DNA from: Daucus carota subsp. sativus
Lineage: Eukaryota > Streptophyta > Magnoliopsida > Apiales > Apiaceae
Direction of reading: 5' to 3'
Assembly: GCF_001625215.2 (NCBI RefSeq)
Contig: NC_030381.2
Coordinates: 21,849,131-21,913,130 of the forward strand
DNA: 64,000 nucleotides
The notes below the pieces were generated by a model, which saw only the letters and a program-made list of their open reading frames with translations, ran no database searches and had not been told where the DNA came from. Below are positions 18,068 through 29,896 of this stretch, in pieces. Both the position numbers and the translations under genes were made by a program. Position 1 is the first letter of the stretch. Each line of letters starts with the position of its first letter.

Positions 18068-21000
18068 TCAAGCTGGCAAAGGTTCTTCCATGACTGTTTC
18101 AAAAAAGATAACAAATGCATTTTTAGTAAAACTTTATTTTGAATTACACGCACACCCACGCAGTGTAATCAAAGGAATTCTATAACAACTGCTAAAAAGT
18201 GTATCAAAAGATGATATGGCATTCGTGGCAGTCTGCTACACTTTCTAATATATTAAGCAGCATTCGCGATAAAAGCAACGGAAGGTATTATACAATATCC
18301 CAAGGAGAGGTATAGAAAAAAGTATAAAATGGTGTCTGCTACACGGTTGTTTTCATAGATTGTTTAAATGAATATAGGCTCGAAATGCAACATATATGGT
18401 AACAGTATGGCCTTAGGTATTTTGCTAAAACAAAATTAAAATTTCATCTTTTTCCAGGAACCCTTGTCCATTATGACTAGAATAGGTCAATTGAACTCAT
18501 ATTCAAACTTAAAGTCGGTACATTTCATATGATTTCATATAATTTCAGTGCATAGAGGGATTCTAGTCAAAACGGGTCTGGAATTAAGTCAAGCTAATAT
18601 TAAAGTATTCAACAGGTAATAGCTTCATCAGAGGTGGTATATGTATAATCCCCTTGACTTCACAGATGGGTCCTATCTTTAACTTCTAATGTCATATCCA
18701 AGATATAACGAGGAGTTAGTTTGAGCAGTGCAATCATGAATATGCAATTGTAATTCAAATACGAGGATATTCTGACAGTTTATACTATCGTCAACGATTT
18801 CAGAGTATTTGCAGGACATTCTTTGTTTCAAGGGCTCATCTAGAGAAATTCAGGGAGTAACATTTATCAGTAAAAAGAGATTTTTTTGGTGAATATAACC
18901 TTTACTTGCTGAAGGAGCTTTCGTTTCAACGCCCTCTGATGCAACTGGTGCTTTAGTTGGTACATCTGGAAGGTCCAAGCTCTCCTCAAGGTTCTCAGAA
19001 GTCAGAGCCTTTGCAGGAACTTCTGGTAATTCTTGAAGGGACATCTGCACAAACATTAAAGCATTGCACATACATGAGATAATTTATTAAGATGCGAAAG
19101 TTCTCTGCAGGTCAGATGTTTGTAAAACGAGAGATGTGGCCAACAGATATATCCCAATCTATAATTAATTTTGCACGCCAAAGACAATCTGATCATAGAG
19201 GAAGTAAAATCAACCCAACCAGAGCGAAGTACAAATTTTGAAGATTCAAAGTTTTATGGTCTAAAATATTTGCAATACCTTATCCTCACTATGTTACGGT
19301 TTTACCTACTTCCTAATGAGCTTTAAATTTTAACTACTTGATATATTCCAAAGCAACTCCCTCCATAATAAGTCAGTCCTTTCTTATTTCTTAAAGTCAG
19401 TGTACATAATTTGAAAGAAATTCATTCATTGACATTCAAAAAAGATCAGTTTGCAAGTTATACCTTGTACAAGTAGTTTACAACATATAATTATATCAAC
19501 CCAGACTACCAACTTCTAATTTATACGGACTTGGGTTGACTCCGAAAAAAAAAAGTCAACCATGCTGAAGCGTACAAAGAGGCTGTCTGGTTTGGCAGTC
19601 TTTAAGGATACAGGTGTTTTGCCCCAAAAAAGTACCTATATACTCCTCTGGGAAATAGGCACTCAGTTCCCAGAAATGAGCCAACCCAAACACACTCAAA
19701 ATTCTAGACTGCCTTCAGAACTGCCCAGAACCGTTTGGCGGAGGGGGGGACCATTTAGCCGAGTTTTGAATTGTAAGTATTAGAAACTCGCACTCATGGA
19801 TTTCTGTGACAGCATTTGAAGTAGAGAGTTATACAATACTTCATAATGACAAAGGAACTTGCAAACCTAAGGTATTTTAGAGGACAATAAGCCGAGTTTT
19901 GAGTTTTAAACTGTTACAAACTCACACTCAAGGATTTCTGTGATAGCAGTAGGTACAGAGTTATGTAATACTTCATAATGACAACGAAACTCAAAAACCT
20001 AAGGCATTTAGAGTCAATGAAGTATCACAACACTCTTATTCCTGAACTATTCTTTGCCACTCGCCAATAAAATGAAGCTTAAGAATAATAACAACCACAT
20101 ACCTGTGTTTCAAGATTTTCGAATTCCGCTAAAATCTCCTCTTCATCTTCTGCAGATAGCTTCTCGCCCAAAATTTCATTAATTTCCTTCAAAAAAAAGA
20201 ATCAAGCAAGAGGCAAATTAGATGGCAAATAAATTCCACGGTGAAGTAATGTGCTAAGTAACATCTAGGAGTGAAGGGCTGAAAGGGAATAATCAAAGAC
20301 AATCATGATCATTATTAAGTATAAAGCAACTAGAAAAACTTAACAAACAAATAGAATGATTTTATGCAGTTGCTTCCTTTTCGTCTACAAAATTAAATTA
20401 ATTCCTAGGCGAAATATTCTGGTCACATACTTTCTTTTTAATTCATGAAAAGAGTGATCATATTGGGGGAAAAATTTAAGTTAGCGGAAGACATCTAAAT
20501 GGTTGGAAACTTAGAACATGTGTCAGTATACAATCACTAGCCGAGACCGTAGACGCCATAAATATTAGTAAATGGTTTCATAGTGGCAGCAATAAGTTAA
20601 TCTCTAGGTTGTTATCACATTAAAATCCATTATTCACAAAGGACGTCTAGGTTTAGTTTGATGAAACACCAAGTTACACGTATGAGTCATAGTGAGCATT
20701 CGGTTCCGCCCGAAAACCTAAATTTCATTTTTTCCCGGACCGGACCGAACCGAAATTCTATAATGGACCGAACCGGACCGAAATACTTCAGTTCCGCCCA
20801 GTCCGGCCCAAAAGGAACCGAAATTTAAAAAATAATAGAAACATCAACATGCGCCCCACAGAGCCCTTCTCCGGATTTCATATGTCTGTTTATAGCTTAA
20901 AGGGTCTCAAGCGAGATGGAAAGGCTACATAATACATTGTTAGCTGATGATGGCCACTGCATAAATGGCGGGTGAGAAACAGCATGGCCTAAGATTACAA

Positions 21001-23643
21001 TAGTGTAAGAAGTGAAATGATATAATATTACAGTCAGAAATAAATGACAAAGTATCATCAATATGTTTCTGGTAAGCGAAAGTCTATAATGATAAAGATG
21101 GTGGTCACACTCACATCTTGGTAAGCTTTTGCTTCCGCAGTGTCATCCATCAGTTTCTGAACATCTTCCAAGTTTATTTCACTTTGTATAGCTTTGATTG
21201 CATTATTACCTGTCTTCAGACTCTCGAAAACGGCCTTCTGTTTACTTGTTAATTCAATATCTGCCAACTAAACAAAACCATAATTAAAAAAATTACTAAA
21301 GTTTGCGTATGCAAAGGAATTTACCAAGGACAAAGTAGAAATTAATCATTCAGAAGAAAATTACAATTAAGACCTAATTGATGTTAACACTAGAGGAACT
21401 CACTTGCTGCTCAACATTAATGAGCCAGGTATCAACTTGTTTCAATAATTCTTCTTGCACCTTCTTCTTCTTCAATGCTAACAAGGCCCTTTCTTTTTTC
21501 TTTTCACGAAGCAAGTCCTTGGCAGCTTGCTTTTCAGCATCGATCACAGCTTCCAGCTGAGTGTAAGAGAAAGGAGTACTGTATATCAAACAATTATGCA
21601 AAATATAAAAAAACTGACAATCAATTAATTAGGTGATGCAATTTCTCTGATGTTTCATATAATTTTATTTTGACATGATTTAACTACTTCTAGATTGCGT
21701 TTGGAAACATGTATTTCATTCCAAATTTTGGATTTCAAATGACATGATTTGAGATGTCATTTCAAATTCTCAGTTTTATACTAGTATTTGAATGTCCTGG
21801 ATTTCAAATGAAATTCAAATCCAACCTTTTGTTTGTGTCCAAACACGTCGTTGATCAAATCCAGAATTTCAAATGAAATCCAGGATCTGCCTTTGTTCTT
21901 TTACCAGAACACGTAGCACGTGAATAACAAATGAAGGACATCTGTGTCCATTAAATATACTATTAGATGCAGTGATAATCCAATTAGTAATAAAAAGCCA
22001 CAAACCATTCCAGACAGAAGTAAGGACAGACAATCAGCTATGTAAAGAAGCAGCATAATATAAAATTATTACAAAAATACAAAAAAGGAATAGTATAAAG
22101 CAATTAGAAAAACTAATTACACATGCATCAATTTTCTTCCTCCAATACAAGTAGAAGAGCATTAATCAATATACCAAAAAACAATAACTTAAAACACAAG
22201 CATACTGAAGAGGAAATAATGCATCATAAAACAAGTGGAAATAAAGAAAACACTGAAGGTGTGTTTCTGTTTCCTTGATGATAGATAGGTAAAAGGATCC
22301 CAAGAGAAACCCCATCCAGGAGATTACAAAATCATTTAATCAATCTTCAGATACGTTGAATATATATAAACAAAAAGTATAGAATAAAATAAATAAATAT
22401 GTTTTTAATTCCTTGGACAAACCTTAAGTTTAATATTTATCAAAGCCACTGCCGCCGTCCACTTCGACAAAAAAGATCTTCCTAATGGACGACAAGAGAG
22501 TCCCACCACTCAATATTGGTCATCCTTATGATTCCAACCCTCACTTTCCTCTTAAGAGGTAGTATTTTACTCATTCACCGATCCAAACTAAAACTTATTT
22601 CATCAGCTTCAATTCTGTTAGCTCTAATAGCATGTCTGGTCCTTTTCTCTGTTAGATTTTACAGATCATGTTGTTCATTCCCATGATTCGGTAGATCTTA
22701 ACACCCAAAAACCATTCCCTCTGGAATAGTTTGATTTATAATGCTGCTTGGGTATAATTTCTGAGGAAAATCCTGTTGAGTACTTGAGTTTCACCAAATT
22801 TTAAATTGCTTTTGATACTTGGGTAATTTCGGTTTGTGCAATGTTTTTAATAAAGGGGACAGTACCTTTCTATTTCAATTTTGCTCTGCTGAAACCCATT
22901 GTTTAGATATGGCATCGTCATATTTGGTGGAATTCCTTTGTGTATATCTATGTTATATACATAGTAATTTGTCTATTATTCATGTTTTGTAAAATTTCAG
23001 ACGCTTATGATCCTTCCAAGGATCCCAAAAGGAAAGCAAAATCTGATGATCCGGCATGGAAATATGGTTTCTCGCTTAATGATAATCATGATATAGTACA
23101 ATGACACTTCGTTGAAAAATAGTTTGTTCTGGACTAAAAAGACTTGGGCAACATTTGATTGGTGGATATGGGGATGCAAACCGCTAGTCCTCATTCAACA
23201 AAAGAAATACGAGAAGAGATGCAAGCAGCTTTGACGTTTGAGAAAAAGATAAAGGCCCACATACTCAAATCATCTCAAACTGCTAAGCAATCACACCCCT
23301 TGAACAATTATTACTTGTAAAGTACTACAAACCCCATCCTAAACTTGACCAATTTCTCAAATTTCATCCAAAATCAAAAATATAAAAATAAAAATGCAAT
23401 CTTTTCCCTCTATCATCATAAAAATCAAATCTTTACCACAAAATATTACTAAAATCAGCAATCAAGATCTAAACTGATAAGGGTGACACAAATTCAACAA
23501 CATATACACATAAAGATAGAAGAAATATGCATATGTTTGACCTGTTGCTGATACTGAGCAAGCTTGCGCCTCTGGGTTTTGAGGGAAAGAATGGCACGAT
23601 CAACATCTGTAATCTTTGGTTTCTTCACAAATATGTTACCCAT
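18068..23643 (-). CDS. VPS20: ESCRT-III subunit VPS20 (CHMP6 homologue)
   Basis: Six exons on the minus strand, 23542-23643, 21404-21556, 21115-21267, 20103-20186, 18900-19044 and 18068-18093, give 220 residues, matching the plant VPS20 length. VPS20 links ESCRT-II to ESCRT-III assembly on endosomes, where membrane proteins are sorted into multivesicular bodies. The N-terminus [19 protein letters not shown] starts with Met-Gly, fitting N-myristoylation. A basic first helical hairpin follows ([20 protein letters not shown], then a [12 protein letters not shown] run). The C-terminal half is acidic ([17 protein letters not shown]), as in autoinhibited Snf7-family proteins. The tail after about residue 165 is variable and Pro/Ala-rich, ending in EEPLPA. 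The last exon has only 26 coding bases and is placed by phase and by this ending, the least certain part. Intron 1 (about 2 kb) contains transposon debris. Confidence 0.92.
19758..20014. repeat. 133-bp imperfect tandem duplication in a VPS20 intron
   Basis: Two copies of a unit beginning GCCGAGTTTTGA start at 19758 and 19891, both continuing through GGATTTCTGTGA and ACTTCATAATGACAA. They differ by scattered substitutions and small gaps, so the duplication is not recent. It lies in intron 4. Confidence 0.7.
20695..20830. repeat. CGGACCGAACC-rich transposon remnant in a VPS20 intron
   Basis: A cluster of CCGGACCG, ACCGAACCGAA and rearranged copies, flanked by GGTTCCGCCCG and an inverted GGAACCGAAATTT. 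Such clusters are typical of subterminal regions of small DNA transposons. Ends were not defined. Confidence 0.45.
21690..21915. mobile_element. MITE-like inverted repeat in VPS20 intron 1
   Basis: The left side has GCGTTTGGAAACATG and the right side GTGTCCAAACACG, with repeated ATTTCAAATGA/TCATTTGAAAT motifs in both orientations between them. This fits a small Harbinger- or hAT-like MITE. The target duplication was not resolved. Confidence 0.5.
22495..23260 (+). pseudogene. BED zinc-finger hAT-like transposase fragment, decayed
   Basis: Inside VPS20 intron 1 and antisense to it. At 23001-23110 the plus strand reads [18 protein letters not shown], the start of the BED zinc finger found in plant hAT-derived proteins with a DUF659 domain. 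Further on, at about 23140-23250, [13 protein letters not shown] and then [13 protein letters not shown] match the second half of that finger and its linker, interrupted by stops and frame changes. The finger's first Cys pair is not readable. An upstream ATG exon-like piece (22495-22558, [16 protein letters not shown]) ends in a GT donor and may be part of the same gene, but the phases do not join. No catalytic region is present. Confidence 0.6.
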
Positions 23644-24496
23644 GAAATCTTTTTCTCAAGCTTCAGCACCAAGCATATACGTACAAATGTTTGTATGTAT
23701 GTGTTTGTGATATACAGCAAACTTAAATACTCAGTTCCGAATATCAGTGGTTTTTGTGGCTCATTAACCAGAAAGAGAGAGATGTTATACTGAGTTAACA
23801 ATTTGGTCTGATTTATAATTAGAATCATATTCATACTGTTCTTCTTATTTGGAACATTATTTTATATTTAATATTTAATTTTTTTACTGACTTAAATTAA
23901 AATTCATTTTACTTATTACATTCAATTTAAATATACCGAGTTCATCTATTGTTTTTTACATGATGTGTTGATATTTGTATCGATTATAATTTTTATTTGT
24001 TAATAATGAGTAGCTTATAGTATTTCTGCTGAATTTTTGGGCTCTTTTCATCAGACAAACACAAACTTACTTGGATGATTTTTATTTTAAGTGATTAAAA
24101 TACTTGAAAAAAATTTTAATACCACCAAATTTAAACAAATATGTATTTCATCAGGTTATATGTCAGTTATCATTCAACTTAATTTTATTAAATATAATAC
24201 ATTCTTACGTAAGATATTATAATTTCATAAAAATAACTGGAACAATGATTAAAATATAAATTTATGAAATTACAATTTATGTATTTGAAATTAATATGTA
24301 ATCCGAATGCCATAATTATTTAATTCGGAATATATAAACTGGTAAATTAGTAAAAATGAACTACGGCGACTACGAGACACAACGCAGGGTAAGCAGGGTA
24401 AATGCCTACAATTACATTTTTTTTTTTTTTTTTTTTGTCATAAGACGGTTGTATTATACCAAGAAAGAAAGTTACAATCCGAATGGACAGAGTTTC

Positions 24497-27400
24497 TGTG
24501 ACGACTCGGATTTTAGGTATTATTTTATTATTTTTATTCATGATTATTCGAGAAAAATGAGGAATAAAATTCTATATTTTATTCCAGTTTGATAATTTTC
24601 AAAAAAAAAAAATATATTAAAATTATTTTCCGGCTCATTAGGATATCGAAATTTTGTTGTCTGTTTTGAATTGAATACCATGTTAAATATATGAATTACT
24701 TGTTCTATGATTTAACTTTAGTATCTGGATGTGATTTATGCTTGTGTGTATATCTGTTACAAACTTTTGTGTTGTTTTATAAATATTTATGATTTTCTTT
24801 AAAATGGATTATAGGAAAATGAATTTCTTGAAATACAAAAGTGACTTGTAAAATTCTTTTAATTACTTGAAAATGGTAATGAATATTTTTAGGAGTTTTG
24901 AAAATATTAAAAATATTATTTTTGTAGAAGTTTCATGTTTAAATATTTCTTGAACACAATTAACTTCTAAATTACGTATAAATTTCAGTAATGCTTCATA
25001 AATCCCGAAACTTTTATTTTATTAGTTTTATAATATTCAGGGATTTATAAAACTATGTTGGTGATGTTTCCAAGATATTATAATAGCGAGATATTCCGAT
25101 AATTTAGTTAAAAGCAGGTCCGAGTCTTCAGATTATTATGGGCACGTGGAAGTAAACGACTTAACCACGTACCCCTTTTTTTAGCACCGCCACCGTTTAT
25201 TCCACCACCGCCTTTGTATATACACAATACTTCTTCCTTTTTATCTCAAACATCAGTCTCCTTCTAATCTCTCCCCCTCTCGAAATCTTCTCTGTGTCGA
25301 CAGCCTCTCACTCGAACTGTCCCTTCTCCTATTCTGTTAAACCTCCCCGCTGCCGATATGCTCCACACAAGTCGTCGCCGCTGGTTCCGATTCCGGCCAA
25401 ACCTGTTGTGGTCACCCCGCGAATTTCTTCTTGTCCATGCCTACTGCTTCTTCCCGGTCGGAAGTTATCGATTCTTTTCTCTCCGGGTTTCTCTATCATT
25501 GAGTCTCCAAAACCTGCATCAGCTGTGGCATATTTGTCCAACGACACAAGCTTTATTCCACCCCTCGAGTTCAACACAGTTCGGTATAAAGCTCTGTTAA
25601 AATTCTTATAATCGATTTACATGTATTTTGTGGGTATAATCTGATTATGTGAATTTCACTTGTATTGTTATGTGTTAATCGAGGCTCACACTTAATTGGG
25701 TGATTAAGGACAAACTAAAGTTAGTAATTGTGTATATATGTGTATATGGATTGTGCTATGTGCATAATAGAGGACTAAATTGATGGGGATTAGTATTGAT
25801 TAATTAAATAATTAAGGCAAATTGCTTGCTTATATACCTGTTATGCATATGTGTTATAGGTAATTGGCCATGGGTTGTTTGTGTGCTTAATTGATATTTG
25901 AATTGGTTGTTGTTAGTATGCCAACTAGTTGTATAATCGGATGACTTAGGTACTTGAATTACGGGAATATATAACTGAGTATTCAAGCTTTCAGGTTTGA
26001 TATTTTGTACAAATGTTTTCAGAATGGTGTTTTAAGAGCTTAAGTGTAAGTTCAGGTCTAGAATATTTGGATTGAGCTAACTTGAGTATTTGAAGCATAA
26101 CTTTCGAACTATGCTTAATTTCGCAGCAACACTGTCCTGTTTTGTAGCTCTGTTCTGGACTGTTAAATTCAAGTGATATGCTCAATTTCTTTGTGATTAT
26201 ATGCTCCTCAGAGTCCAGTTTATGTGCGCGAAAGAATCAAATCGATTCGATTAGCGAGCTAGGAGATATAACCGTTTTAGTATGGTACGCGCTGAAAATT
26301 CTGGGCAGGTTTATGTGTCCTGTTCCATGCCCTGTTTTGCTACCTTCAACTCGAGCTTTGCTTCTGAAATTTTTACCAGAGTTGGATGTTAGTATCTGGA
26401 ATATTTCATTAAAATTTTATACAATCAGACCAATTTTTCTATTTATTAAAAATTCTAGCGTCGGGCTGGTTTTGCAAAACAGTTTCTGGTGCCTGATTGA
26501 CAGGCCTGTTTTACTGCTTTAAGCTTGGATTTTCTTTCCGGAAATTTTACAGTAGGTTGGAATAATGTGTAAGAGTGTCTCATAAAAATTTCGTATTGAA
26601 ACGATAAATTTTCAATTTATTAAAAATCATAGAGTGAGGGTTATTCGAACTATTTGCTCTAGTTTTCTTTCTTTGTTAGTGCATAATACGAGGTTTTACT
26701 TGATTAATTGCATACGGTTGATTATTAAATTGATTGGCTCAGTTGACCTTGTATATCTAATTAAGTGTGTTTTGCGTATAACAAATTAGCAATCATGCTA
26801 ATAGATTTTCTTATATGTTTACTGCAAGTCAAGGCAGATTTTCTTATGTCTTTACTTGCAGTAAAGACATTTCTTTTATAATAGTAATTCATGTGTTAGC
26901 AATGGAATTGGTTGGTTATTGGTATTGCAAACAGGTGGATAGTCCGATAAGTAGAGGAGATGCTGTCGAATTTTCGTTAGAAATTATATGTATTTAATGG
27001 CTATAAAAAGGGTTATTTGTGCAATTATGTGCTATGTGTTTATCTGCCTATGTGGTATGTATATGCGAAGGGTAGATATATAATAGGTCTTAATGCTTTT
27101 CGAGCTTAGTTAATCCGTCTGATCTGACGACTGAAATGCTATTTTACCATCGTATAGAATTGAAGACATTGACCGAGGCATTAATAGAGAAGTGATTGAA
27201 AGGGGTATTCAGAAATAACCAAGTAGTGTTACAAGTTGAAGTAGGGCGGAGATTTGTTATAGATAAAAGCTTGTCAGAAGCTGGCAGAAAGGAATGATTA
27301 TGCGGTATATAGTGTTACTAGGAATCTGAGCTAAACGTTGGAGTTAAGGCAAGTATTTCTATACTTCTCTTGTGGTTAAGAGTAAGTGATTCTTATCTTC

Positions 27401-28618
27401 CTCTTGACCCCGAACTCTCTTTTATAAGTGGTTCATTTTTATTTTAACATCATTCTTGTGAAGCATATCTGGTAAGTTGAATACCTTCAGTTGAATTGAT
27501 AATACCTTTGACCTGCTACCAAAACTTTGATTTTCATAGAAGATTTACAAACTACTGAAAGTAGTAACTATTTCGATTTGCTACAAAATGAATTTTGTTT
27601 AACAAGACAAGACACTTGCGTTCTTGAATTTCCCAAATCATATTGTTAAAGCTGTAGCTTTTAAATTTAATATATTGGGTAGTTTTGCGTAAGAGGCTCA
27701 GACATCGGCCCAGCGTGAAAGGTGGCTCCTTCAGCCCGGATTACCGGAATTCGTAATATTTGTCGACCTTGCTGAATAAGCTTGGTTTATGGACTATAGC
27801 ATGACTGATCATCTGTTATAGCCAGGTGTCTTATTTAAACCCAATTATATATTGATTAGTTTCAAAGGTAATTATCTTATGTTCAAAAGATAATGGAAGT
27901 TATTTTTATCTCTACAGCTTTAAATTCATATGTTGATACATAACTGTTTTATCATCGTATACCATCTTACTCTTTTATATTACACCCTGATATTGAACTG
28001 TTGATTTACAGCATCATGTTTAATCGAGAGCTTGCTTTTACTTCAACTATTCTAAATCGCTTCATATGAATATCTTGTGGCTTTCAACTATTGTGTACTT
28101 GCTGAGCATTATTGCTCATTCTTGCTATTCCTTCTAATCTTTTCAGCTAGAGATAAAGATGATTCACTTAAGACTAGGCAAGGATTGCAAGTGGTTGAGT
28201 TTCAGGCAGATGGTCAGGTAGGGTATCCAGGACGATATCATTACGACTAGATGCAGTTGGAGTTCTGCAATTCAATTCAGTTGGAAATTAGATTTGTTTA
28301 TTTGGTTATCAGCTACTCTTCTTATCGAGGGTTAGCTGATAATGTAGTTTAATTTGTAATTAAGATTTTATAGTTTTAGTTTCTGATTTCAATGCAGTAA
28401 CCTGTATGCGATTCTGTTTTCAGGGGGTGAAATTTATTTTGAATTTAAATCATTTTAAAAAAAAAAATATCCAGGTTTTGAAATACTTGTTTTTACTTTC
28501 TTTCAAAGACATAGGTTTTAGATTGTTTTTCTTTTAGTGGCTCAAAAATACAGGTTTTAAATTATTTTTATTTACACGTGGCACCAAATCCAGACCCCCG
28601 GATTTGAGGGATGTCACA
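24497..28618 (+). mobile_element. solo LTR, about 4.1 kb, with 5-bp target duplication
   Basis: Starts TGTGACGACTCGG and ends GGGATGTCACA, with the 5-bp direct repeat GTTTC on each side (24492-24496 and 28619-28623). TG...CA ends and a 5-bp duplication are diagnostic of an LTR. No gag, protease, reverse transcriptase or integrase reading frame, no primer-binding site and no second LTR are visible, so a solo LTR from unequal recombination is the best reading. The length suits long-LTR Ty3/gypsy families (Ogre/Tat-like), an inference. A TATA-like TGTATATACAC near 25215 followed by a CT-rich, then GC-richer stretch (25290-25610) probably marks the LTR promoter and leader. A related piece lies at 50528-51900. 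Confidence 0.82.
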
Positions 28619-29387
28619 GTTTCCTTCGTTCAAGAAGGTATATCATCTAACCGAAAGTATGTAAATACTCCGGAAGCTTAGATAATATAGCCTTTCAAGT
28701 CAGAAGAGATAACCCACAAAAAAGGGCCTCGTTAAAACCCTTCAAGAGCAAAACCCTGTGGGAAAAAAACTCAAGGGGGAAAAAGAGTACCCTACAAAAA
28801 TTACATCGATTACAAAATAGACTAAAAATGATGTCTTCTTTATTCCTTTCTATCTATGTTTGTAGCTCAACTGTCTTGTCCACCAAGGTTCGCGTCTTCT
28901 CGGAAGCAGCCTTAATAAATAAATTCTTAAATTCTTTTTCAAACATCCTGAAAATAAGACAAAACAGAATGAAACGAATGTGAGTGAATTTAAAAATAAA
29001 AATAAAGACATAAACGAGCCAACATTATGGCACTTAAATGCCTCTATGGGCCATTAATGTCCCAATAATGGTCACCATAAATGGTACTAAAAACCTTAAT
29101 TAAGAATAATTAATATCCTTAATAAAGGCACAATTATCACCAAATTAGCTTTTCTTCTCCATCCTTTCTCGACCTATCCATCACCACCATGGATATGACC
29201 TTGTTAGGCAAGAAGTTCCTACATCCATAAAAATTAGCAATACCAGAACAACACAATATATAAATATGGATGAATATCAAAATATAAAGAATAACGACGA
29301 CAAATAAAGATTAAATCAAACAAAAGAGCAATTTAATAAGCAAATCGTGGCTTCGTCGACACCGATAGGCTCGCCGATAAGAAAGCA

Positions 29388-29493
29388 ATGGAGCTTGATC
29401 TGGGCGCAATGGCGTCTATGATCGGCGTATCCGTCCCTGTTCTGAGGTTTCTGTTGTGTTTCATAGCTACTGTGCCGGTGAGTTTTGTCTGGC
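29388..29493 (+). pseudogene. captured 5' coding piece of a lysophospholipid acyltransferase gene
   Basis: Thirty-five codons from ATG 29388 read MELDLGAMASMIGVSVPVLR, then FLLCFIATVPVSFVW. This is the N-terminus and first membrane helix of plant MBOAT-family lysophospholipid acyltransferases (LPCAT1/LPLAT1, ER membrane, phospholipid remodelling). It stops abruptly at the right edge of the retroposed insertion, and no later exon follows. The fragment is in plus orientation, opposite to the poly(A) end of the insertion. It is intact as far as it goes but cannot make an enzyme. Confidence 0.78.
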
Positions 29494-29896
29494 ATGCCTA
29501 CAATTACATTAGATCAGTTTAACATTTAAAATAAAGATAATTGAAGTGGGTAAATATTTCGAACTATGTCCTAAAACATAGGATATGTTATTATAATGTT
29601 ATATCAATATGGTCGGCAGACCATTTCGAAATAAAAAAATAATGCCTACTTAATTACTAAATGCAATGAAAAATATGCATTTCGGTTTTTAGAGAAGCAT
29701 GCACAAAACGAGGCAAGATTTAGTTGGTAAAGACATGTTAAGCGGCCTAAAGCACCTAGTTACAACATCCATAATGATCAAAAGTTCCGATTATTACTGT
29801 ATAAGATATATGAACTAGTATTAAACAATAGTTCTGCAAACATCCATTAAAATAAATGTAAAACAGAACCCAGTGTCTGCAATGTAGAGTTCATAT

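Larger units (their letters stand above)
24419..29493 (-). mobile_element. poly(A)-type retroposed insertion with 17-bp target duplication
   Basis: Flanked by direct repeats ATGCCTACAATTACATT at 24402-24418 and 29494-29510. The left edge is a run of about 20 T (24417-24436), that is, a poly(A) tail on the minus strand, so this is a target-primed retroposon in minus orientation. The homologous site near 45663 has a single, uninterrupted target (ATGCCTGCAAATACATC), confirming the insertion. Without the LTR nested inside it, the insert is about 950 bp. Its minus-strand 5' end is antisense to the first codons of a lysophospholipid acyltransferase gene; the remainder has a run at about 28720-28790 (CTCGTTAAAACCC and GGGAAAAA motifs) typical of plant retroelement 3' regions. 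Confidence 0.8.

Noticed and set aside
25294..25611. 105-codon plus-strand frame starting MSTASHSNCPF in the long LTR
   Set aside because: It lies in the leader-like GC-richer part of the LTR, overlaps frames of similar length on both strands and matches no known protein.
26178..26522. 114-codon frame in the LTR with a similar frame at 50603-50875
   Set aside because: The similarity between the two comes from the shared LTR nucleotide sequence, not from a conserved protein; composition is non-protein-like.
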